This document shows positions 37,901 through 46,516 of a stretch of DNA of 64,000 bases, in pieces (position 1 is the first letter of the stretch; each line of letters begins with the position of its first letter). The stretch is from Arcticibacter svalbardensis MN12-7 (GTDB lineage: Bacteria; Bacteroidota; Bacteroidia; Sphingobacteriales; Sphingobacteriaceae). Both the position numbers and the translations under genes were made by a program. The DNA is taken from assembly GCF_000403135.1 (NCBI RefSeq), contig NZ_AQPN01000103.1, forward strand, positions 16,291 to 80,290, read 5' to 3'. Under the pieces are notes generated by a model that did no database searches, was not told where the DNA came from, and saw only the letters and a program-made list of their open reading frames with translations.

Positions 37901-39661
37901 ATGAAAAGGAATAACATATTTAGAATTAAAAATATTCTGGTTTTGTTAACAGTGCTGTGTTTTACAGGTTGCACAAAATTAGATGAAGTAGTATTGGATG
38001 AAGTACTAGGAGCAGACGCATCAAATCCCGCAGGAGCATTAGCAGCAGCTTATGACCGTTTAGGCGACAGAACCTTTGTCGATAACGGATGCGTATTTTC
38101 CTTACAGGAATATACAACAGACGAAGCCATGCTCCCTACCCGTGGAAGTGACTGGGGTGATGGAGGCAAGTGGCGCTCCATGCATGAATTTACCTGGGCA
38201 GCCGATAATTCAATAGTTACCGATAACTGGAATCTGCTTACCAATGGCATCACCAGATCGTTAACAGCTATTAACGCCATAAGCAACAGTGACCTTGCAG
38301 AGAAAACATTATATCTCGCAGAAGCAAAAGGCCTGTTAGCCTACTATACATTCTCAACGCTGGATTTATTCAACCAGTCACCTTACAGGGATCCAAGTGA
38401 TCCAAAAGCGCCTCTTGAAATCAAACAGGCCCCAACTGCTATAGACGAACTGATCGTTGAAGTGGAAGGCTTAATACCCGATCTGGCCAAGCTCGGCGAG
38501 CAATCTACCCATAATGGAAGGTTTACTAAAGAAGCCGCCTATGGATTGCTTGCAAACATGTATTTAAACCGTGCGGTATTTAAAAACAGATATGCAGCGA
38601 CGTTTAACTTTACAGAAGCAGCAGTAAGTGGCAGCGAGACTGATATGGATAAAGTGATCTATTATACCACTTTATTGATCAACAACCCTAAGTTTAAGTT
38701 GAACACGAATTACTTTGACAACTTTGCCATTACGAACTCAGGTGGATCAGAGTTGATCTTTGCCATCGTTCAAAAGATCGATAATGTCCGGAATGGAGAT
38801 AATGATTTCGCCTATACCTGTATGGAGCGTAATCAAAGAGCATCACCAGCAAATCGTGGAACGAATGCATCCTGTACCACACCCGAATTTTATTACAGTT
38901 GGAATGGTCATCACGAAGATCCCCGATTTACGAGAAATTACCAGTACAGTGACGGAACCTGGTTCATGAACAATGCCGTGGGAAGCGTTCCAGCAACCTC
39001 TATCGTTGCGAATAGTAATAATCTTCCTTGGTTTCATTTCAACAGAGGCATGATAGCCGGTCCGCAATACGGACCTAAATTAACAGCAGCAGGAGGGTTT
39101 GAAATGACTTCAGATGGCCGGATCAAAGTTTCGGAGCTATATATGGAAAAAAGCAGCACCACAAAAATGGACTTTACACCTGAGCTGAACTTTGATATTC
39201 CGGGACAGTCTGTATTTGCTCAAAACCAAATCAACCAGGGCGTGCGCGTATTCAAGTATGAATTTGATCCTGAAGAAGGCAATGGCTCGAGTAATGTAGA
39301 TATTCCTTTATTCCGTTTAGGAGGGATTTATACCATGAGGGCAGAAGCCAACTTCCGTAAGGGACTAACTGCTGCTGCATTGGCGGATATCAATATCCTG
39401 CGTACTTCAAGAACAAGAGAATCCTTATATGCCAATGCTCCTGGAGTAGCATTGGCATCTCTTGATGAAGCTACCCTTTATAGGGAAATTGGTTTTGAAT
39501 TATACTGGGAAATGTACAGGAGACAACAGATGATCCGTTTTGGAAAGTTTGACTTAGCGTATACCGCCAAGCCTGTTTCTGATCCGTTTAGAAGGGTTTT
39601 CCCTATTCCACAGACGACTATTGATGTAACGAAGGATTTCGTACAGAATAAGGGGTATTAA
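37901..39661 (+). CDS. SusD/RagB-type outer-membrane glycan-binding lipoprotein
   Basis: A 586-residue lipoprotein (FTGCTKLDE, Cys at about 24). TPR-like helices typical of RagB/SusD follow, with the C-terminal ELYWEMYRRQQMIRFGKFD and FPIPQTTIDVTKDFVQNKGY that mark the family. It forms the lid of the SusC transporter. It starts two bases after the SusC stop and is followed by a strong terminator, closing the unit. Confidence 0.95.
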   Translation: MKRNNIFRIKNILVLLTVLCFTGCTKLDEVVLDEVLGADASNPAGALAAAYDRLGDRTFVDNGCVFSLQEYTTDEAMLPTRGSDWGDGGKWRSMHEFTWAADNSIVTDNWNLLTNGITRSLTAINAISNSDLAEKTLYLAEAKGLLAYYTFSTLDLFNQSPYRDPSDPKAPLEIKQAPTAIDELIVEVEGLIPDLAKLGEQSTHNGRFTKEAAYGLLANMYLNRAVFKNRYAATFNFTEAAVSGSETDMDKVIYYTTLLINNPKFKLNTNYFDNFAITNSGGSELIFAIVQKIDNVRNGDNDFAYTCMERNQRASPANRGTNASCTTPEFYYSWNGHHEDPRFTRNYQYSDGTWFMNNAVGSVPATSIVANSNNLPWFHFNRGMIAGPQYGPKLTAAGGFEMTSDGRIKVSELYMEKSSTTKMDFTPELNFDIPGQSVFAQNQINQGVRVFKYEFDPEEGNGSSNVDIPLFRLGGIYTMRAEANFRKGLTAAALADINILRTSRTRESLYANAPGVALASLDEATLYREIGFELYWEMYRRQQMIRFGKFDLAYTAKPVSDPFRRVFPIPQTTIDVTKDFVQNKGY

Positions 39662-39693
39662 GTCAAGTTTTAAAATAGCACTCAAATAATTTA

Positions 39694-39729
39694 AAAGCCT
39701 GCAAACTTAACGGTTAGCAGGCTTTTTTT
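39694..39729 (+). terminator. Rho-independent terminator after SusD
   Basis: Perfect arms AAAGCCTGC (39694-39702) and GCAGGCTTT (39717-39725), loop of 14 bases, T run to 39729. It lies 33 bases after the SusD stop. Confidence 0.9.
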
Positions 39730-40077
39730 GCATTAAGTATAACTATATCTATTTACTGCAAAGCAAATAATGTAAATCAAAATCTCACTCGTCCTTCAAA
39801 CGATTTTACCAGTTATCCATCTGGCGTGTCAGAATTTGAAAGCTGCGGCTTTAAAGCGTATTACATTGACGGCTTTAAAGCGCCTTTTGTTAAACAATCT
39901 AATGTTCGTATAGGACTTGAACTAGGCGAAGTTATCGATATGAAAGTGAACGGAACTACGTACTGCCTGCCTCAACTTGTCGGCCGTCTAGATCTACCAT
40001 CAATTTATTAATCCTAACCTAACATAAACTTCAATTGCCGGAAATATCTTTGAAGAATTCTATCTACCATTTACTAT
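39730..40077 (+). other. Intergenic stretch with an orphan 61-codon frame (39826-40011)
   Basis: After the SusD terminator a frame is open through the region, with a possible GTG start at 39826 and a stop at 40009-40011. It encodes FESCGFKAYYIDGFKAPF and GLELGEVIDMKVNGTTYCL. The sequence looks protein-like and upstream in-frame residues (LTRPSNDFTSYPSGV) also do, so it may be the tail of a lost gene. I do not recognise it, and no start signal supports a functional peptide. A -7-like octamer TATCTTTG (40045-40052) precedes the sigma gene. Confidence 0.35.
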
Positions 40078-40665
40078 ATGATTGAATTATCTGATAAAGA
40101 ACTGCTTTTGCGTTTATCTTTAGGAGATGAGCAAGCCTTCAAGACACTATTTGACAGATATTGGAAGAGCCTTTTTACCTTCGTGTACCGTTTTACCAAA
40201 AACGAAACTGAAACCAAAGATATAATACAGGACGTTTTCCTTTATGTTTGGAATAATAAAGACACCATCTATGTCAAGGATTCCTTATTGCCTTATTTGA
40301 AGACAGTAGCCAGGAATAACGTCATGACCGCATTTCGTAAAGACAAGATCAGGCTGGAGGGTGTGGATATACTCGTAGAAAGAATAGAGACATATACCGC
40401 CAGTGATGACCAGCTGCTCTATAAAGAAGCTAAAAAAACAGTTGACTCTGAGTTATCAAAAATGCATTTCAATATGAGGTCGTGTTTCCAGCTTAGCCGG
40501 TTTGAAGATAAATCTATCCGGGAGATCTCAAAAGAACTGCAACTCTCTGAGCAAACCGTCCGGAATAATATCTCTGAAGCTTTGCGCAGGTTACGGATCT
40601 GTATACATCACAGTTCATCCATCAATCTATACCTTCTCCTGGCTTTTATGATGTTTAAAAGTTAA
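40078..40665 (+). CDS. ECF-type RNA polymerase sigma factor
   Basis: A 195-residue ECF sigma factor. Region 2: EQAFKTLFDRYWKSLF and DIIQDVFLYVWNN. Region 4: SIREISKELQLSEQTVRNNISEALRRL. It is followed after 58 bases by its FecR anti-sigma, the canonical Bacteroidetes order. It should direct transcription of the receptor genes downstream when FecR is released. Confidence 0.93.
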   Translation: MIELSDKELLLRLSLGDEQAFKTLFDRYWKSLFTFVYRFTKNETETKDIIQDVFLYVWNNKDTIYVKDSLLPYLKTVARNNVMTAFRKDKIRLEGVDILVERIETYTASDDQLLYKEAKKTVDSELSKMHFNMRSCFQLSRFEDKSIREISKELQLSEQTVRNNISEALRRLRICIHHSSSINLYLLLAFMMFKS

Positions 40666-40723
40666 TATAACGTTAACCTGTTCTTAAAGTACATTTTAGC
40701 TTCTCAAACGCTAATGCTTATGT

Positions 40724-41740
40724 ATGAAGAGCAAAAAATCTCAATTAGTAAAAAGGCTTTTTGAGCAATATCAGGATCGTTCGATTCCCCAACATCAGAA
40801 AGAGATCATCGATGAATGGTTTGAAAACCATAAAAGCGAAGGGAACGAAGATATTTTTGATCAACCTGAAACGGAAGAGCTGATCTACCAGGAATTAAGT
40901 CTGCGTATAATGGATTCTATAAAACCTACACCGGTACACCGCATGTGGCCGATTCCGCTATGGATCCAGGTGGCTTGCTCCATATGCGCGATTTTTCTAA
41001 TCGCTGGCCTGTATTTTTATACAAAAAACACTTCAGCAACCCGTATTGAGGAAACAATGAATGCGGTAACTACGAAAAACGGAGAGGTTAAGCAGATCAC
41101 ACTCGACGATGGCACGCATATCTGGCTCAATTCAGCTACCCTGATAAGGGTTCCTGCATCTTTTAAAAAATCAAAAAATAGAATCGTTTATCTGGACAAA
41201 GGAGAAGCCTTTTTTGACGTAAAACATGATCCTGCCCATCCATTTAGTGTTGTTTCCGGCAATTTAGAAACCAAAGATATTGGCACCTCTTTTTCCATAA
41301 GAGCATACCATCCTGATCGGGAGTACCGGGTTGGAGTAGCTTCAGGGATCGTAGATGTTTATTCCATAGACGGCTCCGGTAAACGGAGTCCGCTGAGTAG
41401 AGGGATCTCCCAAGGGCAGGTATTACTTTACAAGCCAATAAGTAAGAAAGTAACGCTGACTGAAAAGAACCTTGCGCTTATGAACAGCTGGAAAACAGAC
41501 GGCTCAATATACTTCGATGCCATGAACCTCGTGCAGATAGGCGAGGAACTCGAACGTCATTTCAATATTAAAGTGATTATATCCGATCCTGAACTCGACA
41601 CAAATACCTATAACATCAAACTGGATAACCTCAGCCTGAATGAGATGCTGCAACAGCTGACGGCGATAACAAGCTTCAGCTACAAGCTGGAAAATACTAG
41701 TTTAACCATTCACCCTTCAAATAAAACGAAAATGAAATAA
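40724..41740 (+). CDS. FecR-type anti-sigma factor
   Basis: A 338-residue membrane protein: cytoplasmic N-terminal part, membrane helix (VACSICAIFLIAGLYFY, about 85-102) and FecR domain (LDDGTHIWLNSATLIR, GEAFFDVKHDPAHPF, DIGTSFSIRAY). A C-terminal STN-like DUF4974 segment follows (YFDAMNLVQIGEELERHF to the end). Partner of the sigma factor at 40078. The receptor after it (41853) lacks an STN domain of its own, so how the signal reaches FecR is unclear. Confidence 0.92.
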   Translation: MKSKKSQLVKRLFEQYQDRSIPQHQKEIIDEWFENHKSEGNEDIFDQPETEELIYQELSLRIMDSIKPTPVHRMWPIPLWIQVACSICAIFLIAGLYFYTKNTSATRIEETMNAVTTKNGEVKQITLDDGTHIWLNSATLIRVPASFKKSKNRIVYLDKGEAFFDVKHDPAHPFSVVSGNLETKDIGTSFSIRAYHPDREYRVGVASGIVDVYSIDGSGKRSPLSRGISQGQVLLYKPISKKVTLTEKNLALMNSWKTDGSIYFDAMNLVQIGEELERHFNIKVIISDPELDTNTYNIKLDNLSLNEMLQQLTAITSFSYKLENTSLTIHPSNKTKMK

Positions 41741-41759
41741 AGGAAAGATACAAAATAGC

Positions 41760-41781
41760 CGGAAGTGCGGGAACACTTCCG
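41760..41781 (+). other. Hairpin 1 between FecR and the TonB receptor
   Basis: Perfect eight-pair stem, CGGAAGTG (41760-41767) with CACTTCCG (41774-41781), loop CGGGAA. No T run follows. It is positionally equivalent to the hairpin at 34580 in the first locus. Confidence 0.65.
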
Positions 41782-41791
41782 ACTATAAAAC

Positions 41792-41810
41792 CTGGGCTGT
41801 AGCAGCCTGG
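41792..41810 (+). other. Hairpin 2 between FecR and the TonB receptor
   Basis: CTGGGCTG (41792-41799) pairs with CAGCCTGG (41803-41810), using two G-U pairs near the base, with the loop TAG. It lies ten bases after hairpin 1 and about 40 bases before the receptor start. Confidence 0.5.
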
Positions 41811-41852
41811 CTTATTCAATTAACTCTACAAAAATTAATTAATTAACTAAAT

Positions 41853-44800
41853 ATGCAGTTTTTTATTCATTTATTAAAAAAGGGTAACAAAAGAAATTCT
41901 TTTAACCTCTTCTTATTTATTTTCTTATTGCTAGCTGCAATAGGTAATACGACTTACGCGCAATCCACGGATGCGTCAATATCCGGACAGGTAAAAGATG
42001 ATAAAGGTGATCCTCTGCCTGGAGTTAACATTTCTATTCAGAACTCTTCAAATGGATTTCGTTCTTCAAGTACAACCAATGTGGAAGGCAGATATAGCTT
42101 TCGACAATTGCCTTTAGGCAGGCAATATTTTGTTGAGGCATCTTACATTGGATTTAACAAACAAGTAAAAAATGGATTATCAATTAACCAGGGCGACCGA
42201 CTCATTGTTGATATTACCATGTCCGGAAATGCGACAGGTTTAAATGAAGTCGTAGTACAAGGTACTGTTTTAAGTAGCCGGAATGATCGTCTTGGTGGAA
42301 GTACATCCATCAATGCACGTACCATTCAGCAGATTCCAGCGCTAAACCGGAACTTTACAAGTCTCCTTTCCTTAGCGCCAACTGCTAATGGTGGTTCAGT
42401 AAGCGGCCAGTTGCCCTCATCTACCAATTATCTGATTGATGGTACCAGTGCGCGTAGCAACTTAACATCAGGTGCAGTGGGTAGTGGACCTTACTCTTTA
42501 TCACTCGAAGCCATTCGTGAGTTTGAAGTATCAACCAACATTTATGATGTATCTCAGGGACGTGCCGGTGGTGGTACTGTAAGCGCGGTAACCAAATCAG
42601 GAACCAATACCTTTACCGGATCGGCATTTGATTATTACCGTTCGGATGATCTAGCGAGTCCTTATGATATCCGTGGAAATAAACGTGTGCAAAACTTCAC
42701 TACCAATCAGTATGGTTTTAGTTTAGGAGGCCCAATTATAAAGGATAAATTATTCTTCTTTACTGCGTTTGACCGTCAAAATCAGGCAGCACCTTTTAAC
42801 ATTGCGGATATCCGTTCTGATGAAGATGCCATATCGTTGCGGATCAGCAAAGGTATGCTGGATAGTGTAATCCAGATCGGACGTGATAAATATGGATTAA
42901 GCAGTAGTGCTCAGGTTGGCGAATTTCCTAGAAATACGGTCGCTAATACTTTTTTTGCTCGTATTGACTGGCAGATCAACGACAAAAATCGCTTAACAAT
43001 CAGAAACAACTATAGCGACTGGAACAATCCCAATAGTACCGATGATAACTCAAACATCAACTTATTTGAGGTATACGGCGATTTCAAATCCAGGGAAAAT
43101 ACAACACTAGCATCATTGCGTACGCAGTTTAGTCCTAATTTTCTGAATGAGCTGAAGGTACAATACCAGAGTGCCAAACGTGATTATTTACCCAACAGCC
43201 AATTGCCAGTTGAAAATATTCCTCGTGCTATTGTAACGGTAAGATCAACTTTGCCGAACGGTACATTAGGGAGCACCTCCGTTCAACTAGGTGGTCAGCG
43301 TTTTACTCCGGAGAGTGATCTGGAAAACCAACTGCAACTGGTCAATACGAGTTATCTAACCAAAGGTAAATACAACTTTACATTTGGTACGGATAACACC
43401 TTAACCTACCTGGATACCTATATTTCTAATGAGCAAAATGGAAGGTTCATTTTTAACAGCATAGAAGAGTTTAATGACTTAAACCCCACCCGGTTTGTCC
43501 GTGAAGTACCTATTGACGGGATCCCTTCTGTACAACAGTACGTTTTGAACCTTTCTGCTTTTGGTCAGGTACAATTTGAACCGGTATCAAATGTAAGTGC
43601 TAGTTTTGGACTCCGTTGGGATTTAACCAGCTATCTGACTAAAGGAGAATACAATCCGGTTGTGGAAAGTACTTTAGGATTAAGAACAGATGCAAATCCT
43701 ACAGACTGGAATAATTTTCAACCAAGAGTACAGTTTTCATGGGATGTCAAAGGTAAAAAGACCGATATCATCCGCCTGGGTGGAGGGATCTTCTCTTCAA
43801 ATCCCATTAACTATGCACAGGTTAATAATATCCAAAACACCGGAACTAAGGTAGCGTCCATCGATGTTACGCGTCCGAACACGGGTATAAACCTGGTCCC
43901 TGTACCTGATTTTCCCGCGTATCGTGTAGATCCATCTACGGCACCTGGTTTAATTGCTGGAGCACCTACGGTGTCTACTATCAATTTAAATGACCCTAAT
44001 CTTCAGATCCCCTCCATTTATAAGGCCAATTTAAGCTATAACCATCTCTTTGGCGACTGGTTGCGTTTAGGTATTAACCTTTTGGTTAGCCATACGAGTA
44101 ATAACTATGTTTACCTTGATCGGAATATGGTTGATCAGCCGTATTTTACTCTTGCCAATGAGGCAAATCGTGGTGTATTTGTTCCAGCGAATACCATTTC
44201 AACATCTGGTGTTACCAACAACGTGCAAGGCAGAAAAACACAGTCAGTGGGTCGTACCCTGGAGTTAACAAATGGTGCTAAACTCAATCAAAAAGCCTTT
44301 GTTTTCGATGGTGACTACCGTTATTATAAAGATGGATTCTTATCGTTCAGTTATACCTGGAATGATACGAAGGACAATACCTCTTACAATGGAAACGTAG
44401 CCAATACCTCTACTTTCCGTCCTATAAAATCAGACCCAAGGGATTTAACTGAAATAAATTATTCCGATAATCAGTTCAGAAATAAGCTGGTTTTATATGG
44501 ATCAACACCAACATTTAAAGGATTCTCTTTCAGTGGCCGGTTTACAGGTAGCGGTGGTACACGCTTTTCCCTGACCGTTGACTCAGACATAAATGGTGAC
44601 TTCGTAGGTGGACCAAGTACAGATAATGACCTGGCCTTTGTTTTTGACCCGAACGATCCAAACACCAATGCAGATGTCAAAGCCTCTATGGAAAAAGTGC
44701 TGAGTAATCCAGATAATCGCGCTAAAAAGTATCTTCAAAACAGTTTGGGTAAAATTGCAGATCGTAACGGTGGAAGCAACCCTTTTTCAGGCACGTTTGA

Positions 44801-45056
44801 TGTACGTCTTTCCAAAAGCATTAAAACGTACGGAAGTCAGGCACTTACCATCACTGCCGATGTATTCAACTTTGCCAATTTGCTAAACAAGCACAAGGGA
44901 GTCAATTATAACCTGGGACAACAAACGCTGTATACAGTGACCGGTTTTAACCAGGCTACCCAACAGTACAACTATCGTGTAAATGAGAACGTAGGGGTAA
45001 CCACTGCAAATGGTACACCTTATCAAATTCAATTAGGTGCACGGTATTCATTTTAA
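41853..45056 (+). CDS. Oar-like TonB-dependent outer-membrane receptor
   Basis: A 1067-residue protein with a long signal region (to about residue 37), a carboxypeptidase-regulatory-like domain (ISGQVKDDKGDPLPGVNISI, about 43-125) and a plug (LNEVVVQG, IQQIPALNRNF, YLIDG). The barrel starts with GTVSAVTKSGTNTFTGSAF and GGPIIKDKLFFF, the Oar-type pattern rather than SusC. No STN domain and no SusD follow. It is directly followed (12 bases) by an NPP-type phosphodiesterase, which suggests import of a product of phosphoester cleavage. Confidence 0.88.
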   Translation: MQFFIHLLKKGNKRNSFNLFLFIFLLLAAIGNTTYAQSTDASISGQVKDDKGDPLPGVNISIQNSSNGFRSSSTTNVEGRYSFRQLPLGRQYFVEASYIGFNKQVKNGLSINQGDRLIVDITMSGNATGLNEVVVQGTVLSSRNDRLGGSTSINARTIQQIPALNRNFTSLLSLAPTANGGSVSGQLPSSTNYLIDGTSARSNLTSGAVGSGPYSLSLEAIREFEVSTNIYDVSQGRAGGGTVSAVTKSGTNTFTGSAFDYYRSDDLASPYDIRGNKRVQNFTTNQYGFSLGGPIIKDKLFFFTAFDRQNQAAPFNIADIRSDEDAISLRISKGMLDSVIQIGRDKYGLSSSAQVGEFPRNTVANTFFARIDWQINDKNRLTIRNNYSDWNNPNSTDDNSNINLFEVYGDFKSRENTTLASLRTQFSPNFLNELKVQYQSAKRDYLPNSQLPVENIPRAIVTVRSTLPNGTLGSTSVQLGGQRFTPESDLENQLQLVNTSYLTKGKYNFTFGTDNTLTYLDTYISNEQNGRFIFNSIEEFNDLNPTRFVREVPIDGIPSVQQYVLNLSAFGQVQFEPVSNVSASFGLRWDLTSYLTKGEYNPVVESTLGLRTDANPTDWNNFQPRVQFSWDVKGKKTDIIRLGGGIFSSNPINYAQVNNIQNTGTKVASIDVTRPNTGINLVPVPDFPAYRVDPSTAPGLIAGAPTVSTINLNDPNLQIPSIYKANLSYNHLFGDWLRLGINLLVSHTSNNYVYLDRNMVDQPYFTLANEANRGVFVPANTISTSGVTNNVQGRKTQSVGRTLELTNGAKLNQKAFVFDGDYRYYKDGFLSFSYTWNDTKDNTSYNGNVANTSTFRPIKSDPRDLTEINYSDNQFRNKLVLYGSTPTFKGFSFSGRFTGSGGTRFSLTVDSDINGDFVGGPSTDNDLAFVFDPNDPNTNADVKASMEKVLSNPDNRAKKYLQNSLGKIADRNGGSNPFSGTFDVRLSKSIKTYGSQALTITADVFNFANLLNKHKGVNYNLGQQTLYTVTGFNQATQQYNYRVNENVGVTTANGTPYQIQLGARYSF

Positions 45057-45068
45057 TAAACAAATTTC

Positions 45069-46409
45069 ATGAGAAAGTTATTTTTAGTCCTCTTTTTAGT
45101 ACCTCTATCCGTTCAACTTTCAGCACAGCAAGTTAAACATGTTATTATCATCAGCATTGATGGGTTCAGGCCTGATTTTTACAGGGAAGACACATGGGCC
45201 ACGCCAACGCTACATAAAATGGTAGAAGAAGGCGTGTCGGCAGACGGAGTAAGGGGTGTGTTTCCAAGCGTTACCTACCCCTCACACACGACCATTATTA
45301 CCGGAGCCAAACCATTAAAACATGGGATCTACTACAATTCACCCTTTGAGGCAGAAGGATCAACCGGTAGATGGTACTGGGAAACCAGCCTGATAAAAGT
45401 ACCCACATTATGGGATGCAGCCGGAAAGGCCGGACTTAAAACAGCCTCTGTTTACTGGCCGGTATCATCAGGAGCGAAAATAGATTACAATATTCCGGAA
45501 GTTTGGACTTTGGATACCAATGTGGATCGTGTAGCACCAGTAAGAGCGTTATCCACTCCAAAAGGACTCTTCGAGGAGATTGAATTGAACGCTACCGGAA
45601 AACTGGATGCACAGAAACTAAGCAGCGACTTTTCATCAGCCGATGAAAATGGAAGCAGGATGGTGGCTTACCTGATTGGTAAATACAAACCAAACCTGCT
45701 TACATTTCACATCTTTGCCGTTGATCATGCAGAGCATAACGATGGGCGGGATGGCGACCACGTACGGACAGCGGTAGCAGGTGCAGACCATGCCGTGAAT
45801 AATATCCTGGAAGCCATTGAGCAGGCAGGCATAAAGGACAGTACGACTGTTATCGTAACTGGAGATCATGGTTTTGTGAATGTACACACTTCTGTGTCCC
45901 CGAATGTTTGGCTAGCACAAAATGGCTTGTATACCAGAACAAACGGGAAGCTGAATTGGAAAGCACAGTTCCATACATCAGGAGCTGCCGCTTTTTTGAT
46001 GCTCAAGGATCCAAAAGACGTAAAGACGCTGGCACAGGTACAGCAAATACTGAATGCTTTGCCTGAATCTCAGAAGAAGCTGTTCCGTGTTGTAAATCGT
46101 GCTGAACTGGACAAAGTGGGCAGTGATCCAAATGCAGCTCTCGCTTTAGCACCTATTGAGGGCATTTCCATGAGTTCTTCCCTAACAGGAAATGCTCTTA
46201 AACCGGCTTCTGGTGGTACACATGGTTTCTATCCTGACTTTCAGCATATCCAAACCGGCTTTATTGTGTCTGGCGCAGGAGTCAAAAAGAATGTAACGCT
46301 CCCTTTGATCGGTCTTGAAGATATCGCTCCATTGGCAGCTAAACTATTGGGAATTAATTTTGATGCACCCGATGGTATTTTGTACCCGGGAATACTGGTA
46401 AAAAAATAA
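45069..46409 (+). CDS. Secreted nucleotide pyrophosphatase/phosphodiesterase (alkaline phosphatase superfamily)
   Basis: A 446-residue exported protein (signal peptide ending LSAQ, about 20). Metal and catalytic residues are visible: D31 in ISIDGFRPD, the nucleophile Thr69 in FPSVTYPSH, NSPF, the DHAEH cluster, TGDHGF, and a C-terminal His in GTHGF. This set fits the NPP family, which hydrolyses nucleotide or phospholipid phosphodiesters in the periplasm or outside. It sits between two Oar-like receptors in one locus under an ECF sigma/FecR pair. Confidence 0.9.
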   Translation: MRKLFLVLFLVPLSVQLSAQQVKHVIIISIDGFRPDFYREDTWATPTLHKMVEEGVSADGVRGVFPSVTYPSHTTIITGAKPLKHGIYYNSPFEAEGSTGRWYWETSLIKVPTLWDAAGKAGLKTASVYWPVSSGAKIDYNIPEVWTLDTNVDRVAPVRALSTPKGLFEEIELNATGKLDAQKLSSDFSSADENGSRMVAYLIGKYKPNLLTFHIFAVDHAEHNDGRDGDHVRTAVAGADHAVNNILEAIEQAGIKDSTTVIVTGDHGFVNVHTSVSPNVWLAQNGLYTRTNGKLNWKAQFHTSGAAAFLMLKDPKDVKTLAQVQQILNALPESQKKLFRVVNRAELDKVGSDPNAALALAPIEGISMSSSLTGNALKPASGGTHGFYPDFQHIQTGFIVSGAGVKKNVTLPLIGLEDIAPLAAKLLGINFDAPDGILYPGILVKK

Positions 46410-46428
46410 CAAATAGTATAAATAGAGA

Positions 46429-46470
46429 ACATCAAAAAACAGGCAGGGTAACTTGTCTGTTTTTTGATGT
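46429..46470. terminator. Strong bidirectional-type terminator hairpin after the NPP gene
   Basis: Seventeen-pair stem with one G-U: the left arm 46429-46445 carries six A, the right arm 46454-46470 six T, and the loop is GGGTAACT. It lies 20 bases after the NPP stop and 47 before the next receptor start, so it may reduce or end transcription into the second receptor. Confidence 0.75.
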
Positions 46471-46516
46471 ATACTAGTTTGAGTATACGCGAAATTCTAA
46501 ATAGGGCATTTGATTG

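Noticed and set aside
41853..45056. SusC
   Set aside because: It has the Oar-like plug/barrel entry (SAVTKSGTN, FTGSAF), no STN domain and no SusD after it.
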